Of a stretch of 64,000 nt of DNA, positions 35,292 to 46,269 are shown piece by piece. This DNA is from an uncultured Bacteroides sp. (GTDB lineage Bacteria > Bacteroidota > Bacteroidia > Bacteroidales > Bacteroidaceae). Location: the NCBI GenBank assembly GCA_944321495.1, contig CALULP010000012.1, positions 1 through 64,000 on the forward strand, read 5' to 3'. The position numbers and the translations under genes were made by a program. The notes beneath the pieces are model-generated. The model was given only the letters and a program-made list of their open reading frames with translations. It was not told the origin of the DNA and ran no database searches. Numbering within the stretch: position 1 is the first letter of the stretch; each line of letters begins with the position of its first letter.

Positions 35292-36596
35292 TCATTCCAG
35301 CCGGCCGGTGACGCGCAGGTATTCCGTCTCGTACATCTTGTGTTGCGTCTGCGCGTCTATCAGGTTGCTTTGCGCCTGCTGCCATTGCGCCTGGGCGTTG
35401 AGCAGGTCGGTCAGGGTGGCCATGCCGTTGAGGTAGCGGTCGTGCTGGATGCGGAGGTTGTCGTCCGCCTCGCGGGCTCCCGAGCGGGCGGTCTCTATCA
35501 GCAGGCGGCTGTCTTCCAGGTTTTGCGCGGCCTGCGTGGCTTCGATGCGAAGCAGGCGCGTGTTCTTCTGCAAGTCCAGGCGGGCGTTTTCCACGTCCAG
35601 CTTGGCTTTTTTTATCTGCTTCAGGCCGGAACCCCAGCGGAACAGGGGGATGCTGACCGAGGCCATCACCACAGGCAGTCCGTCGCTGAACTTCTGGGTG
35701 AAGGGCAGGGCATTGCCCTGTGCGTCCTGCGTCATGCCTTTCAGCCTGACGTTGCCGTAGTACATGTAGCCGGCGGATAGTCCCACTGTGGGCAGCAGGT
35801 CGGCGCGGGCCATCTTGACCTGTTGTTCGGCCGCCTGCACCTGCTTGTGAAGCAGCCGTACCTCGGGGCGCAGGGCGATGTCTGTGTCGAGCCTGCCGGC
35901 GGGCGGCACGTTGATGGTGGTGTCGGTGGGCGTTATCTGCGTTTCCTGCGGGCAGCCCAGGACGTTGCACAGGGCCAGGCGGCACAGGTTGGCGCCGTTC
36001 CTGGCCTTCTGCCACTGGTAGTGGATGTCGCTCCGCCGGGTGCGGATGCGCAGCAGGTCGTTGCCTGTGGCCATGCCGGCGGCGAGGCTGTTCTCCACCT
36101 GGGCAAAGAGCGTATCCATCTGGGCCTTGTAGGCTTCGAGCATGCGCACCTTCCAGGTCACGGCGATGTAGCTCCAATAGGCTTGGTCGGCGTCGGCGAT
36201 GACTTGCATCCGTGTCATGCGGCGGTTTTCCTGCCGGCTCTCCCGGCCTATCTTTGCCAGGCGGTTGCCTGTGCGGATGCGGCCCCCGGCGTAGATGGGC
36301 TGCGTCAGGGCAATTCCGGCCATGTACATGCCGCGCATTTGGAGCTGCATGCCCATCATGTCCAGGTCGCCCACGTAAGCCCCGGTGCCGGTGGCATCGA
36401 GTTGGGGCAGGTAGGCGGCAAAGGCGATTTGCTTGTCCAGCTCGGCCTGGCGGACGGCGTTGTCCGCCCGCCGGAGGTCTTCGCTGTGGCGGAGCGCCAT
36501 GTCCCGGCAGGCTTGCCGGGAGAGGGCAAGGGGTTCCTGGGCGTGCCCTGCGGCCAGTGCCAGGAGGAGGGTGAGGGTGAGGAGTGTTCGTTTCAT
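35292..36596 (-). CDS. TolC-family outer-membrane efflux channel
   Basis: A 434-residue outer-membrane protein with a signal peptide (RTLLTLTLLLALAAGHAQ). It has the two long coiled-coil repeats of the TolC family (RQACRDMALRHSEDLRRADN, then VENARLDLQKNTRLLRIEAT), and it joins to the RND pump to send substrates out of the cell. The start at 36596 puts the signal first; the frame is open to 36713 but that part crosses the tandem repeats. Last gene of the adaptor-pump-channel set. Confidence 0.92.
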   Translation of the reverse strand: MKRTLLTLTLLLALAAGHAQEPLALSRQACRDMALRHSEDLRRADNAVRQAELDKQIAFAAYLPQLDATGTGAYVGDLDMMGMQLQMRGMYMAGIALTQPIYAGGRIRTGNRLAKIGRESRQENRRMTRMQVIADADQAYWSYIAVTWKVRMLEAYKAQMDTLFAQVENSLAAGMATGNDLLRIRTRRSDIHYQWQKARNGANLCRLALCNVLGCPQETQITPTDTTINVPPAGRLDTDIALRPEVRLLHKQVQAAEQQVKMARADLLPTVGLSAGYMYYGNVRLKGMTQDAQGNALPFTQKFSDGLPVVMASVSIPLFRWGSGLKQIKKAKLDVENARLDLQKNTRLLRIEATQAAQNLEDSRLLIETARSGAREADDNLRIQHDRYLNGMATLTDLLNAQAQWQQAQSNLIDAQTQHKMYETEYLRVTGRLE

Positions 36597-36660
36597 ATCT
36601 GCTTGGTTGATGTCTTTGGGGTTAATAAATATCTTTACAAATCTTGCATCGGCATCCCTT

Positions 36661-36770
36661 GTGTCCCCCACGAGGTTCCCGTGGGGGACAAACGAGGGCC
36701 TCGTGGGGGACAAACGAGGATGTCGTGGGGGACAAACGAGACCCTCGTCGGGGACAAACGGGAAACCCCT
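36661..36770. repeat. 22-bp tandem array, family C, 5 units
   Basis: Thirteen-nt cores begin at 36670, 36692, 36714, 36736 and 36758; the best is ACGAGG-G-CCTCGT (36692-36704), a perfect 6-1-6 palindrome. They alternate with a conserved 9-nt GGGGGACAA, again exactly 22 bp per unit. Before the first core stands GTGTCCCCC, the spacer inverted, so TGTCCCCCAC (36662-36671) and GTGGGGGACA (36681-36690) can pair. The array is between the RND pump and TolC genes of one operon. Confidence 0.85.
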
Positions 36771-36836
36771 GCGAGAAGTACCTGTGGGGCCGGTTTCCCG
36801 GCGGTGATGCCGTTGTCGCGCAGTCTGCCCATTTTT

Positions 36837-39800
36837 CTACTTTGTTGACAGTTTTACGGTCTTTGAAAAGAGCACCGTGTAGAAGAATGGCAGCAGCAGC
36901 AGGGTAATGACGGTGCCCACGGTGAGGCCTCCCATGATGGTGATGGCCATGGAACCGTACATGGGGTCGCCCAACAGGGGTATCATGCCGACGATGGTGG
37001 TGAGCGACGCCATCAGCACCGGGCGCACGCGCGACACCGTGGCTTCGATGACGGACTGGTAGGCGGGCATGCGCTCTTCCGTCTGGAGGCGGTTGATTTC
37101 GTCCACCAGCACGATGGCGTTTTTCACCATCATGCCCACCAGTCCCATGACTCCGATGATGGCCATGAAGGTGAAGGGCTGGCGGAACAGGAGCAGGGCG
37201 GGGGTGATGCCGCAGAAGACGAAGGGGAAGCACAGGAGGATGAGGATGGCTTTCTTCCAGCTGTTGAACAGCAGGAGCAGGGTCAGCAGCACGATGAAGA
37301 GCGGGATGGGCACGTACTTCATCAGCCCGCCGATGGCCTCGTCCTGCAATTCGCTTTCGCCAATCCATTTCCGCTGGTAGCCGTCGGGCAGGGGGATGGC
37401 GTCGATGGCCGGGCGGATGGAGGCCATCACCTTGGCGGGCGTGGCGTCGTAGAGGTCGGTGTTGGGGTCGCACTCCGCCTCGATGGCGCGCTGCCCGTTG
37501 ACGCGGAGCACCGCGTTCTCGTCCCACGACAGGCGCAGGCCGTCCGCCACGTTGCTCAGGGGGACGCTGCGGAACAGTTCGTCTTGCAACGCCTCCACCT
37601 GCTTGCCGCCCGTCACCACGCCTTGCAGGGCTTCGTTGGAGAGGTGCAGGTTCAGGGTGCTCCACACGGGGATGTTCCGGAGGTCCGTGATGCGGCTTCC
37701 GTCGGGCTGGCGCACTTGCAGGTTGACCAGCGTCGTGCGGTCCTGCTGGGCCAGCGCGCCTACCGTCATGCCGTCGGTGGCGGCCATCAGGGCGTTGGCC
37801 ACGTCGCTCCGCCCGATGCCTGCGCGCAGGGCGTTGGCGCGGTTATAGTGGGCTGTGAAGACCTTGCCGCGGGGCTTCCAGTTGTTTTCTACGGAATAGG
37901 GGTCCACGTAGGGGCACTGACGCATGATGTCCTCCGCCTGGCGGCTCAGCCGGCGCAATACGGCGGGGTCGGGCCCGCTGAACTCCACTTCCACCGTGTG
38001 CGAGGTCGCTATGGAGAAGTTGTATTTGCGGATGCGGATGTAGGCATCGGGATATCGCTGGCGCAGCTGCCTGCGGATGCCGGGTATCTGCTCCATCACC
38101 GTGGCGTAGTCCTTGCAATCCACCATCAGCTCGCCATAGCAATCGCCGCCCGATGTCATGGGGCGCACCAGGCAGTAGTGGGCGGGCGCGCTGCCCATGC
38201 TGGCGGCCACGCGCTCTACGGCGGGATTCTGCTCCAGCAGGCGGGTCATTTCCTGCAGGTCGCGCTTTATGCGGTCGGGGCTGCTTTGGGCGGGCAGGAA
38301 GTACTCCACGACAAATTGCTTGTAGTCGAAGTCGGGGAAGAAGAGGTTCTTTACCCGCGTCATGCCGAAGACGCATGCCGCCAGCACGGCCACGGCCACG
38401 GAGAGCGTCGCGCCCCGGTGGGCTATCAGCACGGCCACGGTGCGGCACACCAGGCGGTGTACGGGGGAGTTCATCACCTCGCCTTTCCGCCTGGCCGTCA
38501 CCCGTGCGGGCAGCCACGACTTGGCGCATACAGGCACTTGGACCAACGCCAGCACCCAGCTGGCCAGCAGGCTGACGCAAAGCACCAGGAACAAGTCGCC
38601 CGCATATTCGCCCGCCGAGCCTGGGCAGAGGTAGATGCAGAGGAAGGTGGACGCCGCGATGATGGTCGCCCCCAGCAGGGGGAGGGCCGTGTTGCGCCCG
38701 ATGCGGTAGAGGTAGGTCTTCGGCCCGAAGCCCCGCTGCTTGTCTATCAGGATGCCGTCCATGACGACGATGGCATTGTCCACCAGCATCCCCATAGCCA
38801 CGATGAAGGCTCCCAGGGAAATGCGCTGCAGCGTGGTGCCCAGGGTCAGCAGGATGGGGAAGGACAGGGCGATGGTCAATATCAGCCCGAAGCCTATGAT
38901 AACGCCGCTACGGAAGCCCATGCTGAATATCAACACCAGTATCACGATGGCTACGGACTCCACCAGGTTCCACATGAAGGAGGTAATCGCTTCATCCACC
39001 TTGTCGGGCTGGAAGAAGATTTTCTCCGTTTCCATGCCCGCGGGCACCTGCTTCATCACTTCCGCCAGGCGCTTGTCCACGGCCTTGCCCACATCGGGCA
39101 CAATGGCGTCTTCCTCCATAGCCAGGCAGATGGCCAGGGCCGGTTTGCCGGACACGAAGAAGCCGTTGCGCTGGGGCTCGGCGTAGGTGCGTTCCACACG
39201 GGCTATGTCGCCCAGGCGCACCGTCTTCCCGTCGGTGGTCTGGATAAGGATGTCGCGGATATCCGCCTCGTCCGTTATCAGTCCCGACACCTGGATGCGC
39301 AGGCGTTCGCCGTCGGCCGTCTCATAGTTGCCCGCATTCACGGTCTGGCTGGCGCCATTCAGGGCGGACATGATTTGCACGGGCACCAGTCCGTTGCGCG
39401 ACAGCTGTTCCTGGGAGAGGACGATGTTGATGACCTCGTCGCGGTTGCCGGAAATGTTCACCCGCTTCACGCCCGGCAAGGCAAGGAGTTCCCGGCGAAT
39501 CATGCGGGCATACTTGTAGAGCTCGGGGTAGGTATAGCCATCTCCCTTGAAGGCGTAGAAGATGCCGTACACGTCCATCATGTCGTCTACCACGACGGGT
39601 GGGTAACATCCTTGGGGCAGGCTGGAGCTGAGGTCGTTCACCTTGCGGCGCAGGAGGTCGAAGTGCTGCTCCAGCTCGTCCAAAGCAACCGTCATAAGGA
39701 ATTCCACGGTAAACATGGCTTGGCCGTCGTGGCATTCCGTCTTTACTTTCTTCACGTTGGGCAGGGTGCGCAGGGCGTCTTCCATCTTCAGGGCAACGTC

Positions 39801-39983
39801 CAGCTCCACTTCATGGGCGCTGGCTCCCGGATATACCACAACCACCATGGCCTGCTTGGTTGCCACGACGGGGTCTTCCAGCTTGGGCATTTGGATGAAG
39901 CAGATGATGCCTGCCACGATGATGCCCGCCATCAGCGACCAGAACAGGGTGGGGCGGCGCATGAAAAATTCCGTTATTTTCAT
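36837..39983 (-). CDS. RND efflux pump, inner-membrane transporter
   Basis: A 1048-residue proton-driven exporter of the AcrB/HAE1 type. It opens with the amphipathic MKITEFFMRRPTLFW segment. It has twelve membrane segments in two halves, two large periplasmic loops and GMLVDNAIVVMDG in TM4 with the proton-relay aspartates. Its ATG overlaps the adaptor stop by one base (TAATG), so translation is coupled. The divergent AraC-type gene is the likely regulator. Confidence 0.94.
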   Translation of the reverse strand: MKITEFFMRRPTLFWSLMAGIIVAGIICFIQMPKLEDPVVATKQAMVVVVYPGASAHEVELDVALKMEDALRTLPNVKKVKTECHDGQAMFTVEFLMTVALDELEQHFDLLRRKVNDLSSSLPQGCYPPVVVDDMMDVYGIFYAFKGDGYTYPELYKYARMIRRELLALPGVKRVNISGNRDEVINIVLSQEQLSRNGLVPVQIMSALNGASQTVNAGNYETADGERLRIQVSGLITDEADIRDILIQTTDGKTVRLGDIARVERTYAEPQRNGFFVSGKPALAICLAMEEDAIVPDVGKAVDKRLAEVMKQVPAGMETEKIFFQPDKVDEAITSFMWNLVESVAIVILVLIFSMGFRSGVIIGFGLILTIALSFPILLTLGTTLQRISLGAFIVAMGMLVDNAIVVMDGILIDKQRGFGPKTYLYRIGRNTALPLLGATIIAASTFLCIYLCPGSAGEYAGDLFLVLCVSLLASWVLALVQVPVCAKSWLPARVTARRKGEVMNSPVHRLVCRTVAVLIAHRGATLSVAVAVLAACVFGMTRVKNLFFPDFDYKQFVVEYFLPAQSSPDRIKRDLQEMTRLLEQNPAVERVAASMGSAPAHYCLVRPMTSGGDCYGELMVDCKDYATVMEQIPGIRRQLRQRYPDAYIRIRKYNFSIATSHTVEVEFSGPDPAVLRRLSRQAEDIMRQCPYVDPYSVENNWKPRGKVFTAHYNRANALRAGIGRSDVANALMAATDGMTVGALAQQDRTTLVNLQVRQPDGSRITDLRNIPVWSTLNLHLSNEALQGVVTGGKQVEALQDELFRSVPLSNVADGLRLSWDENAVLRVNGQRAIEAECDPNTDLYDATPAKVMASIRPAIDAIPLPDGYQRKWIGESELQDEAIGGLMKYVPIPLFIVLLTLLLLFNSWKKAILILLCFPFVFCGITPALLLFRQPFTFMAIIGVMGLVGMMVKNAIVLVDEINRLQTEERMPAYQSVIEATVSRVRPVLMASLTTIVGMIPLLGDPMYGSMAITIMGGLTVGTVITLLLLPFFYTVLFSKTVKLSTK

Positions 39984-41035
39984 TACAACTGCCCTCCTAC
40001 GTTGGTTTCACTCGTCTCGTCTATTATCCGCACTTTCTCGCCTTGGCGCAAGGCATGCACTCCGGCGCGTACCACGGATTCGTCGCCTTCCAGTCCCGAC
40101 ACGACGGCGCGGCCTTCGGCGTTCGTCCCTTGCAGGACTACTTCCACCTTATTTATAATGGAGTCTTTGCCGACGGTCCATACATAACTTTCGCCTTGCT
40201 CTTGGAAAAGCGAAGCCAAGGGGAGGACAAAGCTTGGTGTCGGGCCGTCTTGCTCCAGGCTGAGGCGCACCTGCACATTCCTGCCTGCCGTCAGCGAGGC
40301 GTCGGGAGCAGAGGCGAAACCGATGCGCATGCGGTAGAGCTGCGTGGCGTCGGCTTTGGGTGTCAGGCTCAGAAGCTTCATGGGAAACTCTTTCCCGGTG
40401 TCCGAAGTGCGGCAACCGATGCCGGTTATCTTCTCCCGTTGCTGGTAGACCGCGGCTGGCACGTCCAGTTCCACTTCCATCCCGTCTACGTCCAGCAGGC
40501 TGATAACCGCCGTGCCGGCATTCACCATTTCCGCTTCGTCGAAATTGACTTGGCGCACGTAGCCGCTGACGGGGGCACAGAGGCGGGTGTAGTCCAGCTT
40601 GTTCTTGTTCACCTGCAGTTGCACGCCCAGTTGCTTCAAGCCTGCCACAGCCTTTTCATAGTCGTTGGCCGATACGCTTTTCCCTTTATACAACTGCTCC
40701 AGCCGCTTTACTTCGGCCGAGAGTTGGTCGTATTGCACCTGCAGGGCTTCTACGCCCAGGCGGTAATCGGCATCGTCCAGCGTGGCGATGAGTTGCCCTT
40801 GGCGCACGAAGTCGCCTTCGTCCACGGCGATGCGGCTGATTTGCCCGGCCGTCTTGAAGCCCAGGTTGATTTCGCCTGCTTCGCGGACAATGCCGGAGAA
40901 GTTTACGTCTTGTCCCGAATGGGCCTGCACGGGGGTGGTAAGCAAGACGCTGTGTACGGTCTGTTCGCCACCGGGCGTGTTGCATCCTGCAAGCACGGCA
41001 CAGATAAGGGGGGTAATGAGATGCGTTCGTTTCAT
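39983..41035 (-). CDS. RND efflux periplasmic adaptor lipoprotein
   Basis: A 350-residue membrane-fusion protein that links pump and channel. The signal LITPLICAVLAGCNT ends in a lipobox. Then follow the lipoyl-like halves (GFKTAGQISRIAVDEGDFVR and LCAPVSGYVRQVNFDEAE), a hairpin of about 60 residues and the beta-barrel part. The start at 41035 was chosen for the signal; the frame opens 24 nt earlier. I saw no clear promoter; the family B array is upstream. Confidence 0.92.
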   Translation of the reverse strand: MKRTHLITPLICAVLAGCNTPGGEQTVHSVLLTTPVQAHSGQDVNFSGIVREAGEINLGFKTAGQISRIAVDEGDFVRQGQLIATLDDADYRLGVEALQVQYDQLSAEVKRLEQLYKGKSVSANDYEKAVAGLKQLGVQLQVNKNKLDYTRLCAPVSGYVRQVNFDEAEMVNAGTAVISLLDVDGMEVELDVPAAVYQQREKITGIGCRTSDTGKEFPMKLLSLTPKADATQLYRMRIGFASAPDASLTAGRNVQVRLSLEQDGPTPSFVLPLASLFQEQGESYVWTVGKDSIINKVEVVLQGTNAEGRAVVSGLEGDESVVRAGVHALRQGEKVRIIDETSETNVGGQL

Positions 41036-41077
41036 AATGGTTAAATATTTGTTATACAATTGTTTATTTGCGTTCTG

Positions 41078-41187
41078 TGGGGCGTCCCAATCTTCGTTTG
41101 GTAGCGTCCCAACGCTACCGTGGTAGCACTGTGGCTCTACCGTGATAGCGTTACGGTGCTACCGCGGTAGCACTGCGGTGCTGCTTG
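41078..41187. repeat. 22-bp tandem array, family B, 4 clear units plus one worn
   Basis: Units begin at 41100, 41122, 41144 and 41166, each GGTAGC, 8 nt, GCTACC (or a close form), then 2 nt. At the joints GCTACCGTGGTAGC and GCTACCGCGGTAGC are near or perfect palindromes. A worn unit at 41078-41099 keeps GCGTCCCAA. The array lies in the 327-nt gap between the divergent adaptor and AraC genes. The same family is at 52207. Confidence 0.85.
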
Positions 41188-41335
41188 GCAGCCTTTTTCT
41201 GCCTTGTTCCCACCGGGCACAAAGTTCAAGGTTTTGCTTCGATGCGTTACTTTCTAATGGACGGAAGAGATGTTCTTTTGGTCGGATTGTTTCTGGAAAT
41301 GATGAAAAAACGTGAAGGTTATTGTCCTAAATGTC

Positions 41336-41343
41336 TACCTTTG
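41336..41343 (+). promoter_or_regulatory. -7 element, AraC-type gene
   Basis: TACCTTTG, 19 nt before the ATG at 41363. Confidence 0.6.
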
Positions 41344-41362
41344 CAGGTAAACAAGCAATCTT

Positions 41363-42274
41363 ATGAGAGAAACATCTGTATTCAAGCCTATGAATATGGC
41401 CATGCTGCCGGTGATGGAGCATACGCTGGTGTTTGAAAACGAGTTTATGCTGACAGACAATTTTGGCCTGTCCACGCGGATGGATGAAGTCTCGGACTTC
41501 GTGGCGCCCCTTTACCCGTTCAAGATAGATTTTACGCTGATGTTGTTCTGTACGCAAGGAATGATGCGTTTGCGGATAAACTTGCAGGAGTGCCGCTTGG
41601 AGGCAGGCCAAGTGTTGGTGGTATTGCCCGGCACCGTAGGCGAATGTCTGGAGGTGAGCGGCGATTGCCAGGTAGCCATGATAGCCTACGTGGGCGACAA
41701 GTACGGGGAAGGCATAGATGCCACTTCGTCCATGTTGTTCATGAAGTTCCTGGTGAGGCAATCCGTGCTGGCCATCTCGCCCGAAGAAATGGACGAATCG
41801 CTGGCTATCTACCGCGCCATGCGGCGCAAGGTGGAGCAGCACGACTTCGAGTTTACGCGCGAGGCGCTGAACGGCTATATGCAGGTGCTTTTTTGCAACG
41901 GGCGGCAATGGATGTCGCGCTACACCCGCCAGCAGGAGGCCGGGCGGGTGCAAAGCCGCCAGCAGATGGTTTTCGAGCGTTTCCTGTGGCTGGTGCAGAA
42001 GCATTACAGGGAGGAGCGGGGCATCGCCTTCTATGCCGGCAAACTGTGCCTTACGCCCAAATACCTGTCTACCGTTGTCCGCCAATGTGGCGGGCGGCAT
42101 GCGGGCGAGTGGATAAGGGATTACGTCATCCTCGAGGCCAAAGCCCTGCTGAGGAGCCGCCAGTACACGGCCCAGCAGGTGAGCGACCTGTTGAACTTTC
42201 CCAATGCATCGTTCTTCGGCAAATATTTCAAGGCGGCCACGGGCTGTTCGCCCAGGCAGTATATGCTGGAGTGA
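41363..42274 (+). CDS. AraC-family transcriptional regulator
   Basis: A 303-residue regulator. The N-terminal 180 residues are a cupin-like sensor. The C-terminal 100 residues carry the two AraC helix-turn-helix units (IAFYAGKLCLTPKYLSTVVR and FPNASFFGKYFKAATGCSPR). It is divergent from the RND operon and probably controls it. In Bacteroides several RND operons are paired with AraC genes in this way. Confidence 0.92.
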   Translation: MRETSVFKPMNMAMLPVMEHTLVFENEFMLTDNFGLSTRMDEVSDFVAPLYPFKIDFTLMLFCTQGMMRLRINLQECRLEAGQVLVVLPGTVGECLEVSGDCQVAMIAYVGDKYGEGIDATSSMLFMKFLVRQSVLAISPEEMDESLAIYRAMRRKVEQHDFEFTREALNGYMQVLFCNGRQWMSRYTRQQEAGRVQSRQQMVFERFLWLVQKHYREERGIAFYAGKLCLTPKYLSTVVRQCGGRHAGEWIRDYVILEAKALLRSRQYTAQQVSDLLNFPNASFFGKYFKAATGCSPRQYMLE

Positions 42275-42397
42275 CATAATGCTGCTTCCCGTTAACCAAT
42301 GTTATACGTAATGGCCTGTTTGTGCAATAATACGTTCAAAAGCGTATATTAAAGCCAAAAAATGCTTTACGGAGTAACAATCGTTGCGATATGTTTT

Positions 42398-42405
42398 TAT
42401 CTTTG
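42398..42405 (+). promoter_or_regulatory. -7 element, ATP synthase operon
   Basis: TATCTTTG; start near 42411 leaves a leader of about 100 nt. The gap 42275-42511 has no other feature I can support. Confidence 0.6.
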
Positions 42406-42502
42406 CATTGCCTTTCCCGGTCGGAAGCGATGTCAAAGTTTTGTGAAAGCAAAGCCTCTTCGGGAAAAAAGGAAAGCAATAGTTTGAAACACGAGATAAT
42501 AG

Positions 42503-44032
<1,530 letters not shown>

Positions 44033-44071
44033 AACGAGGTTCTCTCTGTACGAAAAACGAAGTTGTTTGTC

Positions 44072-44326
44072 ATGGAAAAACTGCATTTAAGTATCGTATC
44101 TCCGGAAAATGCCATTTTTGATGGCGAGGTGGAACGGGTCACTTTGCCGGGCGTGCAAGGCTCGTTCTCCATATTGCCCCATCATGCGCCTATCATTTCT
44201 GCATTGGGAGCCGGCGCATTGTCTTATCTGGCAGAGGACGGGGAGCATACGGTGGACATTCAAGGCGGTTTTGTGGAAATGAATAACGACGTGGTTTCCG
44301 TGTGTGTGGAGACGTCGGCTGGTTGA
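44072..44326 (+). CDS. atpC: ATP synthase subunit epsilon, short form
   Basis: 84 residues, only the beta-sandwich domain (MEKLHLSIVSPENAIFDGEV to VVSVCVETSAG). The C-terminal helical hairpin, which in E. coli inhibits ATP hydrolysis, is absent. The frame opens at 44063, but the ATG at 44072 gives the standard beginning. It follows atpD by 39 nt. Confidence 0.92.
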   Translation: MEKLHLSIVSPENAIFDGEVERVTLPGVQGSFSILPHHAPIISALGAGALSYLAEDGEHTVDIQGGFVEMNNDVVSVCVETSAG

Positions 44327-44340
44327 TAAAAAGATGATGT

Positions 44341-44757
44341 ATGAAAAGTAGCAGGCGGACATATCTGGTACAGACGGCGTTCCTGACCCTTGTGATGGGT
44401 GGGGTGCTGGCGTGGCTTTTCGCAACTGGGTTGCCCGACCGCTATTTTACGGGATATCCGTTGGTAGCCGTTTACTTCTATGTGATGGGTATCATTACGA
44501 CGGGGATGACAGAGAGGGGCAACCGGGCTTCCTCCCGCAGGCCGCAAAGGCAGGTGCAGGCATTCATGGCAGTGCATGTCGTGCGTTTGCTGGTGTCGGT
44601 CATCGTTATGGTGGTCTGTTGTCTGCTTATGAGCAAAGAGGGGGCGATAGCTTTCCTGTGCGCGTTTATGTTGAATTATATCGTTTATATGGTTTATGAT
44701 TCCTGCTATTTTGCCCGTCAGGCTAAAAGGCAGGTGTCGGAAAAAAAGGAAATATGA
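44341..44757 (+). CDS. ATP synthase-linked membrane protein (AtpI-like position)
   Basis: A 138-residue protein with four hydrophobic segments, between atpC and atpB, with a stop that overlaps the atpB start by 4 bp. In other operons this place is held by atpI, a c-ring assembly helper, and size and topology fit. Sequence likeness to AtpI cannot be shown by eye. Confidence 0.65.
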   Translation: MKSSRRTYLVQTAFLTLVMGGVLAWLFATGLPDRYFTGYPLVAVYFYVMGIITTGMTERGNRASSRRPQRQVQAFMAVHVVRLLVSVIVMVVCCLLMSKEGAIAFLCAFMLNYIVYMVYDSCYFARQAKRQVSEKKEI

Positions 44758-45872
44758 AGTTGTTGCAGAATATCATCGTGAAAGTGCTGCTGGTAGTGGG
44801 CTTGATGCTGCCTGCCGCAATGTCCGCTCAGGAAGGGCCAATGGCTTCGGGAGAGCAGGCGGGTACTTCTGCCTCGCAACCCCAGGAAGAAAGCGTGGAT
44901 GTCAAGTCCATCGTTTTCGGGCATATAGGTGATTCCTACGAATGGCATATCACGGATTGGGGGGATACGCCCATTGTGATTCCCCTTCCCGTCATTGTAT
45001 ATAGCCAGACAACAGGGTGGCATGTATTCATGTCTTCCCGCCTGGAGGAGAACGGGGGCACTTACCAAGGGCTTTCCCTCGCGCCTGCCGGTAGCAAGTA
45101 TGAGGGCAAGTTGGTGGAGCACGATGCGCAGGGCAATGAGGTACGTCCTTTCGATATATCCATCACAAAGGTGGTGGCTGCGTTGCTTATCAACAGTGCG
45201 CTGTTGCTTTTGATTGTGCTGGGTGTGGCAAGGTGGTACCGCAGGCATCCCCGGTGTGATGAAGCGGCGCCGGGCGGCTTTGTCGGTTTCATGGAGATGT
45301 TTATCATGATGATTAACGACGATGTCATCAAGAGTTGCGTAGGGCCTAATTATAGGAAGTTTGCCCCTTACTTGCTGACGGCCTTCTTCTTCATTTTCAT
45401 CAATAACCTGATGGGATTGATACCTTTCTTCCCGGGAGGTGCCAATGTGACGGGGAACATAGCCGTTACTTTCGTACTGGCCTTGTGTACATTCTTCGCC
45501 ATCAATCTCTTTGGGACGAAACACTATTGGAAAGACATCTTTTGGCCCGATGTGCCTTGGTGGCTGAAAGTGCCGGTGCCCATGATGCCGTTCATAGAAT
45601 TGTTTGGCATCTTTACGAAGCCGTTTGCACTGATGATCCGTCTTTTTGCCAATATGCTGGCAGGGCACATGGCCATGCTGATTCTTACCTGCCTTGTCTT
45701 TATCTCGGCAAGCATGGGGCCGGCGTTGAATGGTTCGTTGACCGTGGCTTCGGTTTTGTTCAACATCTTCATGAATGCATTGGAGCTGCTGGTGGCCTTC
45801 ATCCAGGCCTATGTGTTTACCATGTTGTCAGCCGTGTTTATCGGGTTGGCTCAAGAACAAAAGACAGAGTAG
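44754..45872 (+). CDS. atpB: ATP synthase subunit a
   Basis: A 372-residue membrane subunit forming the two proton half-channels. The key arginine is in ALMIRLFANMLAGHMAML. Before the five membrane segments there is a signal-like segment (VKVLLVVGLMLPAAMSAQ) and about 130 residues that would be periplasmic, an extension typical of Bacteroidetes. Confidence 0.94.
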   Translation: MKLLQNIIVKVLLVVGLMLPAAMSAQEGPMASGEQAGTSASQPQEESVDVKSIVFGHIGDSYEWHITDWGDTPIVIPLPVIVYSQTTGWHVFMSSRLEENGGTYQGLSLAPAGSKYEGKLVEHDAQGNEVRPFDISITKVVAALLINSALLLLIVLGVARWYRRHPRCDEAAPGGFVGFMEMFIMMINDDVIKSCVGPNYRKFAPYLLTAFFFIFINNLMGLIPFFPGGANVTGNIAVTFVLALCTFFAINLFGTKHYWKDIFWPDVPWWLKVPVPMMPFIELFGIFTKPFALMIRLFANMLAGHMAMLILTCLVFISASMGPALNGSLTVASVLFNIFMNALELLVAFIQAYVFTMLSAVFIGLAQEQKTE

Positions 45873-45926
45873 GGAAAAGATTTTTGTGAGTTAAATAAAT
45901 CATTAAATAATCAATTTAAAAACTGA

Positions 45927-46187
<261 letters not shown>

Positions 46188-46269
46188 TATGTAACTCCGC
46201 AATTTGCAATCCGAGGACGTCAAAACTCTTTCGGGTTGTAAATTGCTTAACTTGTTGATTGGATTAATT

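Noticed and set aside
36597..36713. An N-terminal extension of the TolC-family protein and a long overlapping frame through the tandem array
   Set aside because: The frame is open by chance because 22-bp GC-rich repeats lack stops; the signal peptide begins at 36596.
37584..40187. An 867-codon plus-strand frame opposite the RND pump and adaptor
   Set aside because: It is His/Gly/Ala-rich low-quality sequence antisense to two clear genes.
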